This document shows, piece by piece, positions 7,433 through 16,821 of a stretch of DNA of 62,010 nucleotides. The stretch comes from Methanobacteriota archaeon. GTDB taxonomy: Archaea > Thermoplasmatota > Thermoplasmata > UBA10834. The DNA is taken from NCBI GenBank assembly GCA_020348345.1, contig CP070748.1, positions 789,124 through 851,133 on the forward strand, in the 5' to 3' direction. A model generated the notes under the pieces. It was not told where the DNA came from. It searched no databases and worked only from the letters and a program-made list of their open reading frames with translations. Made by a program: the position numbers and the translations under genes. The first letter of the stretch is position 1. Each line of letters starts with the position of its first letter.

Positions 7433-8083
7433 ATGATTCCAGGATCCCGGGCGCTGGGTGCGATGTTCGCGGTCTTTCTCGCGGCGCTTCTATGGCTCTC
7501 GGCCCAAGCAGGCGCGCCCATGCTGTGCGTCTCGGATCTGAGGGGCGTCGAGGACGGCACCATTATCCGGACTAGTGGCATAGTTGCGGAGCTGCGCGAA
7601 TATGAAACGGGGAGCACCTCAATCTTGCTCGCAGATCACTCTAGCGGAGACACAGTCAGGGTTCTTCTCCTAACTCCTTTGGCCAGTACATCGGCATCCG
7701 ATGTATCGATCGGTGACGAAATCCTTGTTCGAGGCGTGATCTCCGTGGAAGCCGCCCGGCCGGTCGTGTTCGCAGAAGAGGGCGGCGTCAGCATTCTATC
7801 GAAAGCCCGATACTCCCTCAGCGTCGAGCTTATCTGTACCCACTGGCGACTCTTCGAATACGACCGGTTCAATGTCTCAGGAATCGTGGCCATCGAGCAG
7901 GACCCGGAGAGCGCGTGGCTCACGGACCCGCTGAGCGGCCACCGCATAAGGCTGTCATCTCAGCCTCTCCCGGAGATCGTGGCCGCTGGCTCGCGAGTCA
8001 TCGTCGATTGCACGCTTCTCATGGATATGCGGACGATGAGTTTCCACCTGAATGTGTGGGACATGACACTTGTCCCGACGTAG
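7433..8083 (+). CDS. Secreted protein with OB-fold-like domains, unknown function
   Basis: Protein of 216 residues with an N-terminal signal peptide (about 8-27, ending near SAQAGA). The mature part consists of short beta strands in two similar halves: TIIRTSGIVAELREY...GDEILVRGVIS and RFNVSGIVAIEQ...GSRVIVDCTLL. This two-fold pattern of V-x-G-x-V strands is typical of OB-fold repeats in nucleic-acid-binding or exported OB proteins. There is no catalytic signature. It lies just upstream of tiaS; the link may be transcriptional only. Confidence 0.6.
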   Translation: MIPGSRALGAMFAVFLAALLWLSAQAGAPMLCVSDLRGVEDGTIIRTSGIVAELREYETGSTSILLADHSSGDTVRVLLLTPLASTSASDVSIGDEILVRGVISVEAARPVVFAEEGGVSILSKARYSLSVELICTHWRLFEYDRFNVSGIVAIEQDPESAWLTDPLSGHRIRLSSQPLPEIVAAGSRVIVDCTLLMDMRTMSFHLNVWDMTLVPT

Positions 8084-8117
8084 TAACCCTTTTTTGCACA
8101 CCGTTCGATGCGCTCTC

Positions 8118-9446
8118 GTGGCAGCGACGCTACTCGCGTTTGACGACACCGACTCCCCCGATGGGATGTGTACAACATACCTCGCCGTTCTGATGCTAAG
8201 GGCGCTTTCGAGGTACGATCTGCTAGGCCTTCCTCGTCTTGTGCGGCTCAATCCAAACGTCCCTTGGAAGACGCGTGGAAACGCCGCGATCTGCTTGCCT
8301 CTCGGAAGGGGCGTTGGGGTCCACAGACAATGTGGCGCGGTCGAAGGGACTCCGATAGCGTACTTCGATAGAGGAACTCCTGCCGATCCCAAGGCCGTTC
8401 TCAAAGTCGCCGAGGAGGTCCTCGAGCGCGAGGCCGAGTTCGGATGTGATAACACCAACCCGGGGATTGTCTGCACAAGGTGCCGCCCCCCTCAGACGCT
8501 CTACTGGCAAGCCGTGAGGGGCATCGTAACCCTAGGCGCAGTAGAATCGCAGCTGACCGACTGCGGCGCGGATTGGAAGAAGTACAAGAATGGCCGCGGC
8601 GTGATAGGGGCGGCCTCAGCAGCATCCTGGCGCCCTCGAGACAGAACATGGGAGGTAATCGCATACAGAGACGCGGCGTTGGTAGGCACACCCCGCGACA
8701 TTGATACAGAAAGCGTTATCGCCATGGACCAGGGGACGAGCTACACCTTCAACAACTACGATTACGAGACGCATCACATCGCCATCGCTCCAGCATCCCC
8801 CTGTCCCGTTCTGTACGGTATAAGAGGAGATTCCCCCGAGGAACTGCTGAAAGCGAGAACAATGATTCGCGGGGAAGCGCCCGCCTCTTGGCTGCTGTTC
8901 CTCACGAACCAAGGAACCGATGATCACATTGTACGGAGACGAATCGGCGAATTGTCTTCGGGCCAATCCGCTTGTGTGCAAGCGCGAGTAATACGCCCTC
9001 CTCGGACGATAGCCGGCGGACACGTCATCTTGGGAATAACCGACGGCAGCGAAATCGACGCCGCGTTCTACGAGCCTTCAGGCTCGCTGAGGGCCGCTGC
9101 TCGAAGGCTGATCCCCGGGGATCATATTGTCGTCCACGGGTCAATTCGAGACGAGCCTCGAAGCATCAACGTAGAGAAGATGCAGATATTGCACCTGACT
9201 GACCGATGGATGAAGTCGGCGAACCCCACATGCCCCGATTGCGATAAGAGGATGGGCTCTTTGGGTGCGGGGCAAGGATATCGCTGCAAGATCTGCGGCA
9301 AACTAGCACCCGAATCGTCTGCTGAAAGAGTCATCGTCCCAAGAGAAGTAGCACGTGGCTGGTACGAGCCGACTGTTGCGTCCCGGAGGCATCTCTACAA
9401 GCCAATACGGCGCATGCCGAGAGGCGATGTCAACAGTTTATTATAG
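8118..9446 (+). CDS. tiaS: tRNA(Ile2) 2-agmatinylcytidine synthetase TiaS
   Basis: Archaeal enzyme of 442 residues that uses ATP and agmatine to modify C34 of tRNA-Ile(CAU), so that it reads AUA rather than AUG. The N-terminal kinase-like domain opens with FDDTDSPDGMCTTYL and has GNAAICLPL and the FGCDNTNPG region. A C-terminal OB fold (about 310-375) is followed by a zinc ribbon (CPDCDK...CKICGK, about 378-401). I choose GTG 8118 because it places the family's LAFDDTDS motif at residues 5-12; the longer frame overlaps the preceding gene. The length fits the family (about 420-450). The tRNA substrate is not in the window. Confidence 0.93.
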   Translation: MAATLLAFDDTDSPDGMCTTYLAVLMLRALSRYDLLGLPRLVRLNPNVPWKTRGNAAICLPLGRGVGVHRQCGAVEGTPIAYFDRGTPADPKAVLKVAEEVLEREAEFGCDNTNPGIVCTRCRPPQTLYWQAVRGIVTLGAVESQLTDCGADWKKYKNGRGVIGAASAASWRPRDRTWEVIAYRDAALVGTPRDIDTESVIAMDQGTSYTFNNYDYETHHIAIAPASPCPVLYGIRGDSPEELLKARTMIRGEAPASWLLFLTNQGTDDHIVRRRIGELSSGQSACVQARVIRPPRTIAGGHVILGITDGSEIDAAFYEPSGSLRAAARRLIPGDHIVVHGSIRDEPRSINVEKMQILHLTDRWMKSANPTCPDCDKRMGSLGAGQGYRCKICGKLAPESSAERVIVPREVARGWYEPTVASRRHLYKPIRRMPRGDVNSLL

Positions 9447-9487
9447 AGCACGCAATCATGTTTCGTGGACATTACGAGGCGACGCAG

Positions 9488-10663
9488 ATGAAGCAACCAG
9501 TCATTCTCAGCGCGGCGAGAACACCAGTAGGCAGATTCGGAGGCGGATTCAAAGGCATAGGAGCTCCGAAGCTCGGGGCGACGGTAGTCAGCGAGGCCGT
9601 CAAGAGGGCAGGCATCGACCCTTCTGCCGTAGAGGAATGTATAATGGGCAACGTAATATCCGCGGGTCTGGGGCAGAACCCCGCAAGACAGGCCGCTCTG
9701 TACGGAGGCCTCCCGCCCGAAGTGCCGGCACTCACGGTGAACAAGGTCTGCGGCTCGGGATTGAAGGCAGTCATGATGGCGGCCGACTCCATACTCGCCG
9801 GGAAGGGGCGGGTTCTCATCGCGGGTGGGATGGAGAACATGACGAACGCGCCATTCCTCCTTGAGAAGGCTAGGTTCGGATACAAGCTGTTCGATGCAAA
9901 ACTCGTGGATGCAATGGTGCGGGACGGCCTTTGGGACGTATTCAACGATTTTCATATGGGAAACACCGGAGAGATCGTAGCCGAAAGACACGGGATCAGC
10001 CGGGAGGATGCGGACAAGTTCTCGCTCTGGAGTCACCAAAAGGCGGTCAGAGCGATCAAGGACGGCGCATTTCGCGAAGAGATTGTGCCTGTCGAAGCCC
10101 CGTCGAAGAAGACGCCCACGATCGTGGCTGACGATGAGGGCCCTCGCGAGGATACCAGCTTGGAAGCATTGGGCAAGCTGAAGCCCGTGTTTCGCGAAGA
10201 TGGCATTCTAACAGCAGGAAATTCGTCCAGCATTAACGATGGCGCCGCAGCAACAGTAGTCAGTGACGCCGAGACCGCAGAGAGCGCGTCAACTAAACCG
10301 CTTGCACGGATTATCGATTACACCAGCTCCGGACTCAAGCCGGAACTCATAATGGAGGCTCCAATTCCTGCGGTACAGAAACTGCTAGACAGGAACGGAC
10401 TGAAGATGGACGACATCGACCTCTTTGAGCACAATGAAGCGTTCTCAAGCGCGTCCATCGCCGTCATGAAGGCACTGGCTGTTCCCGAGGAGAAATTCAA
10501 CGTCAATGGGGGTGCAATAGCCATAGGTCACCCGATAGGATGCAGCGGCGCACGGGTGCTCACAACGCTACTCTATGCAATGAAAGCGCGCGACTCCACA
10601 AGAGGAGTTGCGACACTATGCCTAGGCGGGGGGAACGCCGTTGCCATGCTTGTTGAGCGCTGA
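9488..10663 (+). CDS. Thiolase (acetyl-CoA C-acetyltransferase type)
   Basis: Thiolase of 391 residues that condenses two acetyl-CoA or cleaves 3-ketoacyl-CoA. The active residues are in place: nucleophile Cys88 in NKVCGSGLK, NEAF in the third block, His348 in GHPIGCSGAR and Cys378 in CLGGGNA. The sequence resembles bacterial AtoB/PaaJ thiolases more than the SCP2-type thiolases of the archaeal mevalonate pathway. The start at ATG 9488 has GAGGCG 7-12 bases upstream. No HMG-CoA synthase gene lies beside it, so a role in fatty or amino acid breakdown is as likely as isoprenoid synthesis. Confidence 0.92.
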   Translation: MKQPVILSAARTPVGRFGGGFKGIGAPKLGATVVSEAVKRAGIDPSAVEECIMGNVISAGLGQNPARQAALYGGLPPEVPALTVNKVCGSGLKAVMMAADSILAGKGRVLIAGGMENMTNAPFLLEKARFGYKLFDAKLVDAMVRDGLWDVFNDFHMGNTGEIVAERHGISREDADKFSLWSHQKAVRAIKDGAFREEIVPVEAPSKKTPTIVADDEGPREDTSLEALGKLKPVFREDGILTAGNSSSINDGAAATVVSDAETAESASTKPLARIIDYTSSGLKPELIMEAPIPAVQKLLDRNGLKMDDIDLFEHNEAFSSASIAVMKALAVPEEKFNVNGGAIAIGHPIGCSGARVLTTLLYAMKARDSTRGVATLCLGGGNAVAMLVER

Positions 10664-10729
10664 GGACTGAACTCCTCCGAAAACCAGATAAGCCGAACGC
10701 TGATACCCCTCCCGGGCTCATCCTAGGAA

Positions 10730-11977
10730 GTGCAACAGTTGAACTCACGACAGTTGCTGCAGAACATCGCTGATGACGAGAACGAGATTGTGAACGCCTT
10801 CTGTGACATGCTCAGAATCAAAGCCGTGGGTCCGGAAAACGGCGGCCCTGGCGAGGCAGAGCGTGGCGAGTTTCTTCGCTCCCTGGCGACGCGCCTGGGA
10901 TTCGACGACATCGAATTGCACGAATCGGAGGATTCTCGGGTGCCCAGCGGTCGAAGGCCAAACATCGTCATAAGAATCAAGGGAACTACAGATGTCGATT
11001 TGTGGGTGGTCACACACATGGACGTTGTTCCCGAGGGCGACCTCGATGCGTGGACAAACCCGCCATTCGAGCCAAAAGTGGCGAACGGCAGGGTATACGC
11101 CAGAGGGGCGGAGGACAACGGCCAGGGTCTCATAGCGTCTATGTTCGGCCTGGCTGCATTGGTGAAAGCGGGAATAACCCCTGAGTGCAACGCATGTCTG
11201 GCATTCGTATCGGATGAGGAATATGGCAACACTCACGGCATAGACGTTCTTCTGAAGAAAGGCCTCTTCAAGAACGAAGACCTGATCGTCGTCCCTGACC
11301 ACGGCTACCCCGATGGCGCATCGATGGCGGTCGTCGAGAAGAGCGTTGCGTGGATTAGAGTCGTAGTGATAGGCAGGCAGACGCACGGCAGCACTCCAGA
11401 CTGCGGCATCAACGCCTTTGAGGTGTCCGCGAGATACCTAGCAGAATGCATGGATCGTCTCAGAGCGAAGTTCTCGAAGAGCGACGACCTGTTCGATCCC
11501 CCTCAGAGCACGTTTGTCCCATCGAAGTGCGAATCCAATGGCTTCAACATCAACACCGTACCCGGACGGCAAGAGTTCGCATGCGACTTCCGTGTATTGC
11601 CAGAATACGATTTGGATGAAATCATGTCCGAAATGCGAGCAGTTGCAGACGAACATGAAGAGGCGTCTGGGGCGAAGATAGAACTGAGCTTCATCGACAA
11701 GTCGGTCTCTGCGGGAGGAACTCCTCCCGATGCAGAGGTCGTTGTTAGGCTGAAACGCGCAATCATGCTATCAGGCGGCTTCGAGCCGAAACCCGTCGGC
11801 ATCGGTGGTGCGACCTTTGCCAACCCCTTCCGGAGAGCAGGCCTGAATGCCGTCGTGTGGTCTACGATTCCAGGCACAGGCCACAACGCCGATGAATATG
11901 CCGAGATATCCGGCCTGATGTTCGACACTAAGGTATTCGCACTCATGTTTGCTGGTAAGAACATAGATGACAGATGA
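10730..11977 (+). CDS. M20 family metallopeptidase/deacylase (ArgE/DapE/ACY1 type)
   Basis: Zinc amidohydrolase of 415 residues; members hydrolyse di- or acylated peptides. The metal-ligand motifs are visible in order: VVTHMDVVPEG (His, Asp), GAEDNGQG (Asp), the catalytic DEEYGN and, near the end, GTGHNADEY (His). The lid domain lies around residues 205-320 (QTHGSTPDCGIN). The start is GTG 10730; a TTG three codons later is possible. It belongs to the M20 group with a long ExxN-type N-terminus. The substrate cannot be read from the sequence; a peptidase role would fit the secreted proteases in this window. Confidence 0.88.
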   Translation: MQQLNSRQLLQNIADDENEIVNAFCDMLRIKAVGPENGGPGEAERGEFLRSLATRLGFDDIELHESEDSRVPSGRRPNIVIRIKGTTDVDLWVVTHMDVVPEGDLDAWTNPPFEPKVANGRVYARGAEDNGQGLIASMFGLAALVKAGITPECNACLAFVSDEEYGNTHGIDVLLKKGLFKNEDLIVVPDHGYPDGASMAVVEKSVAWIRVVVIGRQTHGSTPDCGINAFEVSARYLAECMDRLRAKFSKSDDLFDPPQSTFVPSKCESNGFNINTVPGRQEFACDFRVLPEYDLDEIMSEMRAVADEHEEASGAKIELSFIDKSVSAGGTPPDAEVVVRLKRAIMLSGGFEPKPVGIGGATFANPFRRAGLNAVVWSTIPGTGHNADEYAEISGLMFDTKVFALMFAGKNIDDR

Positions 11978-11998
11978 TCGCCGACGAACGCCCCTCGC

Positions 11999-12940
11999 CT
12001 ACTCGTTTCCGAAGATCTTACTGATCATCCAGTCCGCATCGAATCGACCGAAGGCTTCGTATTCCTGGCCGTAACTCACGTATGCAACAGGCTTGCCAAT
12101 CGTTTCCGTGATTGACAGTGCGGCACCACCCTTGGCGTCGGCATCTATCTTGGTAAGGATTACCGCATCCACCCCTATCGCCTCATCGAACCTGATCGCC
12201 TGTTCTACCGCATCGGATCCTGCGAGCGAATCTCCGACAAAAAAGATCACATCTGGCTTCGCGACGCGCTTGATCTTCTTCATCTCATCCATCAGATTGC
12301 GGTTTGTCTGCATTCTACCCGCCGTATCTACTAGCACGAAATCCTTCTTCCTCGCTCTCGCATGCTCGACAGCGTCGTATGCAACTGCTGCAGGGTCGCT
12401 GCCCGCTTGGTGCTTTATGATCTTACACCCCAGCTTCTCCGAATGGATGGTGAGCTGCTCTATCGCGCCCGCCCTGAAAGTGTCACCTGCTGCAAGCACG
12501 CAACTGCGACCTTCCTTCTGAAGTCTGTGGGCGAGCTTCGCTATTGCAGTGGTCTTACCTGTGCCATTTATGCCTACGAACATCATGACAACCGGCGTGC
12601 CTTTGTCCTTGACAATCTCGTCAAGGGAGAATCGCTGCTTCTCGAGGACCTTCTTGACTGCGGCTTTGAACGCGAGGTTGATGCCCTCTTCCAATCTGAA
12701 ATCTCTATCGATCTTCTTGCCGGTCAGATAAGAGCGCAGGCTCTTGGTGAGATCCTCCGCCACAGGCAATGCCACATCCGCCTGTAGCAACTCAAGTTCG
12801 AGATCGCCGAGGACGTCGTCAAGCGCGCCCTCCCGCAACCTCCTGCCGGATACTCCCACCACTTCTGAGATATCATCAATCGGCTTCTGCTTCGCCGCCG
12901 CTGACGCGGCGCTCAACTTCTCCCTGAGTGCCCGAAACAT
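11999..12940 (-). CDS. ftsY: Signal recognition particle receptor FtsY
   Basis: SRP receptor GTPase, 313 residues, that docks SRP-ribosome complexes at the membrane. An N-terminal helical bundle (about 25-105) precedes the G domain: G1 GINGTGKT (123-130), the insertion-box region with DTFRAGAIEQL, G3 DTAGRM, G4 TKIDADAKGG and a C-terminal GQEYEAFGRFD. The acidic N-terminal extension seen in bacterial FtsY is almost absent. The start is ATG 12940 with GAGG 7 bases upstream; a TTG two codons earlier is less likely. It is the last gene of the LX-pfdA-ftsY cluster, a conserved archaeal order, with 9 bases to pfdA. Confidence 0.96.
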   Translation of the reverse strand: MFRALREKLSAASAAAKQKPIDDISEVVGVSGRRLREGALDDVLGDLELELLQADVALPVAEDLTKSLRSYLTGKKIDRDFRLEEGINLAFKAAVKKVLEKQRFSLDEIVKDKGTPVVMMFVGINGTGKTTAIAKLAHRLQKEGRSCVLAAGDTFRAGAIEQLTIHSEKLGCKIIKHQAGSDPAAVAYDAVEHARARKKDFVLVDTAGRMQTNRNLMDEMKKIKRVAKPDVIFFVGDSLAGSDAVEQAIRFDEAIGVDAVILTKIDADAKGGAALSITETIGKPVAYVSYGQEYEAFGRFDADWMISKIFGNE

Positions 12941-12949
12941 CGACAATCC

Positions 12950-13378
12950 TCAGCTATCATCTGTAGTCCCGGACTGCGCATAGAACTGCTGGATTCGCTC
13001 GGAGAGTTGCTGCACGGAAGCTTCCGTCTGTTCCATCCGGTCTCCGACCTTCCGCAGGGCCCGGTTGAGCTCGTCAATTCGTGCGTCGAGTATTCCTGCC
13101 GCCTCCTCGGGAGTTCGCTGGAACGATAGGCTCGCTCCGACGCTTACAATGGCATTTTTGTTGTCTGATATCCTCGCGTGGATGAACGAATCTGCACCAA
13201 TAGGCACGAGCACTTCTTCTCCCGGCTCGCCGGTTGCAACCCTGTCGATGGTGTCTTTGGCTCTTTTATGCTCATCCGTCGTGAGCCTGATAATCTCCTG
13301 CTGTCTAGCGAGCGCCTCCAGCTGCGCCTTAGCAGTCTCAATCATCGCTGCCGCTTCTCTTACTTCGTTCTCGTCCAT
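12950..13378 (-). CDS. pfdA: Prefoldin alpha subunit
   Basis: Alpha subunit (142 residues) of the hexameric prefoldin chaperone, which holds unfolded proteins for the thermosome. Long N- and C-terminal coiled-coil helices (about 3-47 and 95-135) flank a beta-hairpin core (VLVPIGADSFIHARISD, about 57-85), the family layout. Its ATG overlaps the stop of the LX gene (TGATG), so the two are translationally coupled. The position between LX and ftsY is standard in archaea. Confidence 0.95.
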   Translation of the reverse strand: MDENEVREAAAMIETAKAQLEALARQQEIIRLTTDEHKRAKDTIDRVATGEPGEEVLVPIGADSFIHARISDNKNAIVSVGASLSFQRTPEEAAGILDARIDELNRALRKVGDRMEQTEASVQQLSERIQQFYAQSGTTDDS

Positions 13379-13614
13379 CAGCTGCCCGCCTCCAAGAGGT
13401 ATTTTATTCGTTGATCCGTGATCTCCTCAGGGCCGAGAACCCTGACAGCTTCGATTCTAACGAACTGCCGCTTCACTCTGTGCCTGCTGCCCATCAAGGA
13501 GAAGGTCTTCTCCACGGCCGCAGCTTCGTCAACCGATGCCACCTCGATGGTGAAATCCTGCCAGCTTCTAGCTGAGGCCTTGAATTGCCCCTTGACCTCG
13601 AAAGCGATCATCAT
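13378..13614 (-). CDS. rplX: 50S ribosomal protein LX (L18Ae/eL20)
   Basis: Small archaeal ribosomal protein of 78 residues related to eukaryotic eL20. The recognisable parts are the FEVKGQFKASARSWQDFT N-terminus, the central KTFSLMGSRHRVKR and FVRIEAVRVLGPEEI near the end. A TATA-like GCTTTATTTGAAG lies about 30-45 bases upstream on the minus strand (near 13643-13655). ATG 13614 and ATG 13611 are both possible. First gene of the LX-pfdA-ftsY operon. Confidence 0.93.
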   Translation of the reverse strand: MMIAFEVKGQFKASARSWQDFTIEVASVDEAAAVEKTFSLMGSRHRVKRQFVRIEAVRVLGPEEITDQRIKYLLEAGS

Positions 13615-13744
13615 GACCAGTAGGGCCCCTAGAGAGGGGGCTTCAAATAAAGCTTATGCAACGGCGACACACTCTCTCCGGGAAGGTGAGCCTGCGTGCA
13701 CGACCGAGATAGCTATTCATATCCTATCTTCCGATTAGATATCC

Positions 13745-14590
13745 GTGATTTCGGAAATCGACTGCTATGTTCCGGGTCGGAGCTTCCCCGCAGTGTCGGT
13801 GACGGGGCGCAACTGCGCTTTGAGATGTAAGCACTGTTCTGGTGTGTATCTTGAGAGGATGATGGAAGCGACCGAACCAGAGGCTTTGCTCAGAATTGCA
13901 GAGCGTCTCTCCGCAGCTGGTGCGGAGGGGTTCCTTCTGACCGGGGGTTTCGATGCGTCTGGCAAGGTTCCTCTGTCAGAGTTCAAGGACGCAATAAGCA
14001 CGATAAAGGAGACCACGTCGTTGACGATCAATGCTCATGTGGGTCTGATGCCGCGGCCTGAGCTCCAAGAGCTTGTGTCTTCGGGCGTGGACGCGTTCTC
14101 CGTCGACATAATAGGTTCCGATGCGGCGATTCGCAGCACCATGGGCCTGGACGCTCGTACCGAGGACTTCCTTGCGGTCGTTGGGAGCCTGCGCGATCTC
14201 GGAGCAAAGACAATCGCCCCTCACATATGTGTGGGGATCGAGGGAGGCGAGCTCGGAGGGGAGGCCAAGGCGATCGAAATGCTCGCTCCTTTCGCTCCTG
14301 AGGCAATAGTAATCATAGCTCTCGTGCCCACGAGGGGGACTCCGTACGAGCACGTCCGTCCCCCATCAAGCGAGAACATTCTTGATGTGATTCGGGCGGC
14401 CAGAGAGGCAATGCCGAAATCGCGACTGCTGCTCGGTTGTATGCGCCCCAGGGCGGACCGCGAATGGGAGTCGGCCGCCGTGAGGGCCGGCGTCAATGGC
14501 ATCGCGATGCCCTCTAAAGGAACGGTACGCAGGCTCGCGCAAGAGGGGTGGAACATCGTTGAGAAACGGAGGTGCTGCGCGATCGAATGA
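13745..14590 (+). CDS. Radical SAM protein, unknown substrate
   Basis: Radical SAM enzyme of 281 residues. The CxxxCxxC cluster motif is present as NCALRCKHC (about residues 24-32), followed by a SAM-site GG-like LLTGGFD (about 66-72) and TIM-barrel strands (SLTINAHVGL, FSVDIIGSD, TIAPHICVGIEGG). The chain ends in a KRRCCAIE tail that could bind a further metal. There is no SPASM domain. Biotin synthase, lipoyl synthase-type (including split archaeal LipS) and uncharacterised families are all possible; I cannot choose. The start is GTG 13745. It is transcribed away from LX and has no informative partner. Confidence 0.75.
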   Translation: MISEIDCYVPGRSFPAVSVTGRNCALRCKHCSGVYLERMMEATEPEALLRIAERLSAAGAEGFLLTGGFDASGKVPLSEFKDAISTIKETTSLTINAHVGLMPRPELQELVSSGVDAFSVDIIGSDAAIRSTMGLDARTEDFLAVVGSLRDLGAKTIAPHICVGIEGGELGGEAKAIEMLAPFAPEAIVIIALVPTRGTPYEHVRPPSSENILDVIRAAREAMPKSRLLLGCMRPRADREWESAAVRAGVNGIAMPSKGTVRRLAQEGWNIVEKRRCCAIE

Positions 14591-14593
14591 CTC

Positions 14594-15427
14594 TCATTTA
14601 TAGATCGAGCCCTTAGAGTATTTGCGCTCGATCGGCATAAGGTACGCCACCCACGCGATGTTCGCCACGACGATGGCTATGGCCAACAACGGCACGACAC
14701 CGGTCAGGATCCCGGACACGTCCCTCATGATCGATACAGTCGCAACCGAACCGGGGTTCTCCAGATCGTTCAGCACCAGGACGTACTGGGTGTGATCCGC
14801 CTCCGGCACTTCTATAACCAGCTCATCATCAACGACGTATTCAGCCGGGTTCTTGTTCGTCCTGAATATGAACATCTGGCTGATGCTCCAATTCTCCTCG
14901 TCGAACAGGTCGCCGTTCACCATGTAGACCTCGACGGTATTGACCGCCGTGATCTCGACCTCCACCATCACCTGGAGCGCCAGTGGATCCCTCGACCAGA
15001 AGGTAATCGGCTCCTCCGCGGAAAGCACCGAAGTCCTACTGGAAGCGTCCTGGATGACGGATAGGACCGGCGGCGCCACGAGAAGCACAGCCACTATCCC
15101 AGCCACGACCACTATCATGATGGCGGAGCGGATGGAGTTCTTGGCCATCAGGTGCTTTGCACTCGAACTCCTTGCGAACCTCATCTCCATCACTCTGAAG
15201 AAGAAGCTCTCTACACATACGACCAGCAACAGTAGCACCATCACGGCAACAAAGGAATCCAGAGGCAGGTACAGCACGGGCTTGATCTGCGCATCTCCCA
15301 TCACGAAAATCAACAGTATTGCGAGTGCGACCAGCATGATCAGCTGTACGATGTAGAGGGTCCATTTGATGCGCCTTATCTTGGCGAGCCTTATGGAGTC
15401 CTCCAAGACCCTGCTGGTGAGCGGCAT
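14594..15427 (-). CDS. Polytopic membrane protein, unknown function
   Basis: Protein of 277 residues that I do not recognise. Predicted membrane segments are near 23-44, 54-75, 101-124 and 243-266. Between the third and fourth lies an extracytoplasmic beta-rich region (about 125-240), containing ITFWSRDPLALQVMVEVEI and EVPEADHTQYVLVLND, that may be an Ig-like fold. It lies 18 bases downstream of priS. A TATA-like AGTATAAAAGGG sits in that gap (15434-15445), so it may have its own promoter, and the real start could then be a few codons inside (TTG 15406). Confidence 0.6.
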   Translation of the reverse strand: MPLTSRVLEDSIRLAKIRRIKWTLYIVQLIMLVALAILLIFVMGDAQIKPVLYLPLDSFVAVMVLLLLVVCVESFFFRVMEMRFARSSSAKHLMAKNSIRSAIMIVVVAGIVAVLLVAPPVLSVIQDASSRTSVLSAEEPITFWSRDPLALQVMVEVEITAVNTVEVYMVNGDLFDEENWSISQMFIFRTNKNPAEYVVDDELVIEVPEADHTQYVLVLNDLENPGSVATVSIMRDVSGILTGVVPLLAIAIVVANIAWVAYLMPIERKYSKGSIYK

Positions 15428-15445
15428 CGAGCCCTTTTATACTTC

Positions 15446-16699
15446 TCAGGCTGATAAATACTTTGTGTGGCTATTATCGATGGAGGCCAGGTTCCTGCAT
15501 ATCAAGTGCACGGCAGCGTATGCTGGCACTTGGTTGACACCCTCCTCAAGCTCGAAACGCTGATCCCGTAGCCCCAAGCTGATGCTGCTGTTGCATCTGA
15601 CATCCACCGACGTCTCCTCGAAGGCACGCGGGATGGCGTCAACGAAAGGATCGAACGAGTCCAGTTCGTCCCGTGTCAGAGGCACAACCTCGAAGCCGGT
15701 CTTTCCGTGCAGGGACGATGGAAGACGGATGAGTCTGCGCACATCGGATGTAACCGGCTCATCCGTTTCGCCCTTCACATCCCCGCATACTCTCAGATTT
15801 ACGAGGCTCAGAAACGCCTCACTATGGCGTTTCTCCGAGAACACCTCATACGTGTCATCTTCGCGCATTCTGTCCGCTCCGCTCCTCCCGCGCCTCTTGG
15901 CGAACAGATCCGCATAGAGTCCATCAATCGTCTTCTCCCCGATATCCCGCTTTGATTCTTTGAGAACGTCCGCAATCCGTGCTTTCGCATCCTCTTCTGA
16001 AAGGGATTCAAGCTCGACCAACAAATCCTCGATCCCGCTTCTGATACGCCCTCTCCATCCGCCGTCTTCACTCTTTGGCATAGTACGTTTGTATTCGAGC
16101 CCAGCTCTGTCGCGGAACCTTCTCTGCTCGAAGGGAGTGACCGGAAAAACCCAGTCCAGGTCAAGGTCGGTTCCGGTCACATAGTCGACGATCTCTCTGC
16201 GTTCATGCGACGACAGTCTCAGAGCCTTTGGGCTGCGCACGTGAACATGGTAGCCTCTGCCCCCAGAGAAGACGATGTTCAGATCCGTCTGTTCGAAGCC
16301 GAGATCTCCGAGCAGAAACTCGTCCAGCAGGCGCTTGACCTCTCCCTTGACTCTTTCGAGCATCTGCTCATATGGAAGGTCTTCCGCACCCCTGACATGA
16401 TCCGCATCGAGGTCAAAAAGAAGATCCGCGGCAAGCCAGTTCTTGTCCTTCATCTTTGCCGCATCAGGTTTCTCGTAGTACGCAGTTGAGTAATAGACGT
16501 GTGCAGGCACGTTCTCGACGAGGTACTTCTTTAGAGCGGCTCTGCTCGGGAACGCCATGTGCCTCATCATGAACCTGCGGTCGAAGAACATAAAGCCAAA
16601 CTCTCGCTTCCCGAACCGGTCGGGCATTGTGAGTGGGGCGTCTCTGTAGTGTAATGCGAACTGCTTCGTCACGAATATCCTCGACGCATCTGAGGCCAT
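15446..16699 (-). CDS. priS: DNA primase small (catalytic) subunit PriS
   Basis: Catalytic subunit (417 residues) of the eukaryotic-type archaeal primase that makes replication primers with PriL. The catalytic acids are in LLFDLDADH (Asp96, Asp98). The nucleotide-binding SGGRGYHVHV box (145-154) and the DVRRLIRLPSSLHGKTG motif of the C-terminal third are intact. The zinc-binding region of many PriS proteins is not obvious here. TATA-like TTTAATATA near 16721-16729 puts transcription close to ATG 16699 (nearly leaderless). No priL is seen in the window. Confidence 0.95.
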   Translation of the reverse strand: MASDASRIFVTKQFALHYRDAPLTMPDRFGKREFGFMFFDRRFMMRHMAFPSRAALKKYLVENVPAHVYYSTAYYEKPDAAKMKDKNWLAADLLFDLDADHVRGAEDLPYEQMLERVKGEVKRLLDEFLLGDLGFEQTDLNIVFSGGRGYHVHVRSPKALRLSSHERREIVDYVTGTDLDLDWVFPVTPFEQRRFRDRAGLEYKRTMPKSEDGGWRGRIRSGIEDLLVELESLSEEDAKARIADVLKESKRDIGEKTIDGLYADLFAKRRGRSGADRMREDDTYEVFSEKRHSEAFLSLVNLRVCGDVKGETDEPVTSDVRRLIRLPSSLHGKTGFEVVPLTRDELDSFDPFVDAIPRAFEETSVDVRCNSSISLGLRDQRFELEEGVNQVPAYAAVHLICRNLASIDNSHTKYLSA

Positions 16700-16821
16700 C
16701 GCAGAAGCTTATCCGACGGACTCGTATATTAAACCGCCATTTGCCTTTCAACTACTACTCGACTTCGCATCAGAAAGGCTAAAAAGGATTCAGCGCCATC
16801 AAGCGCCCCAATAGGGTAACG

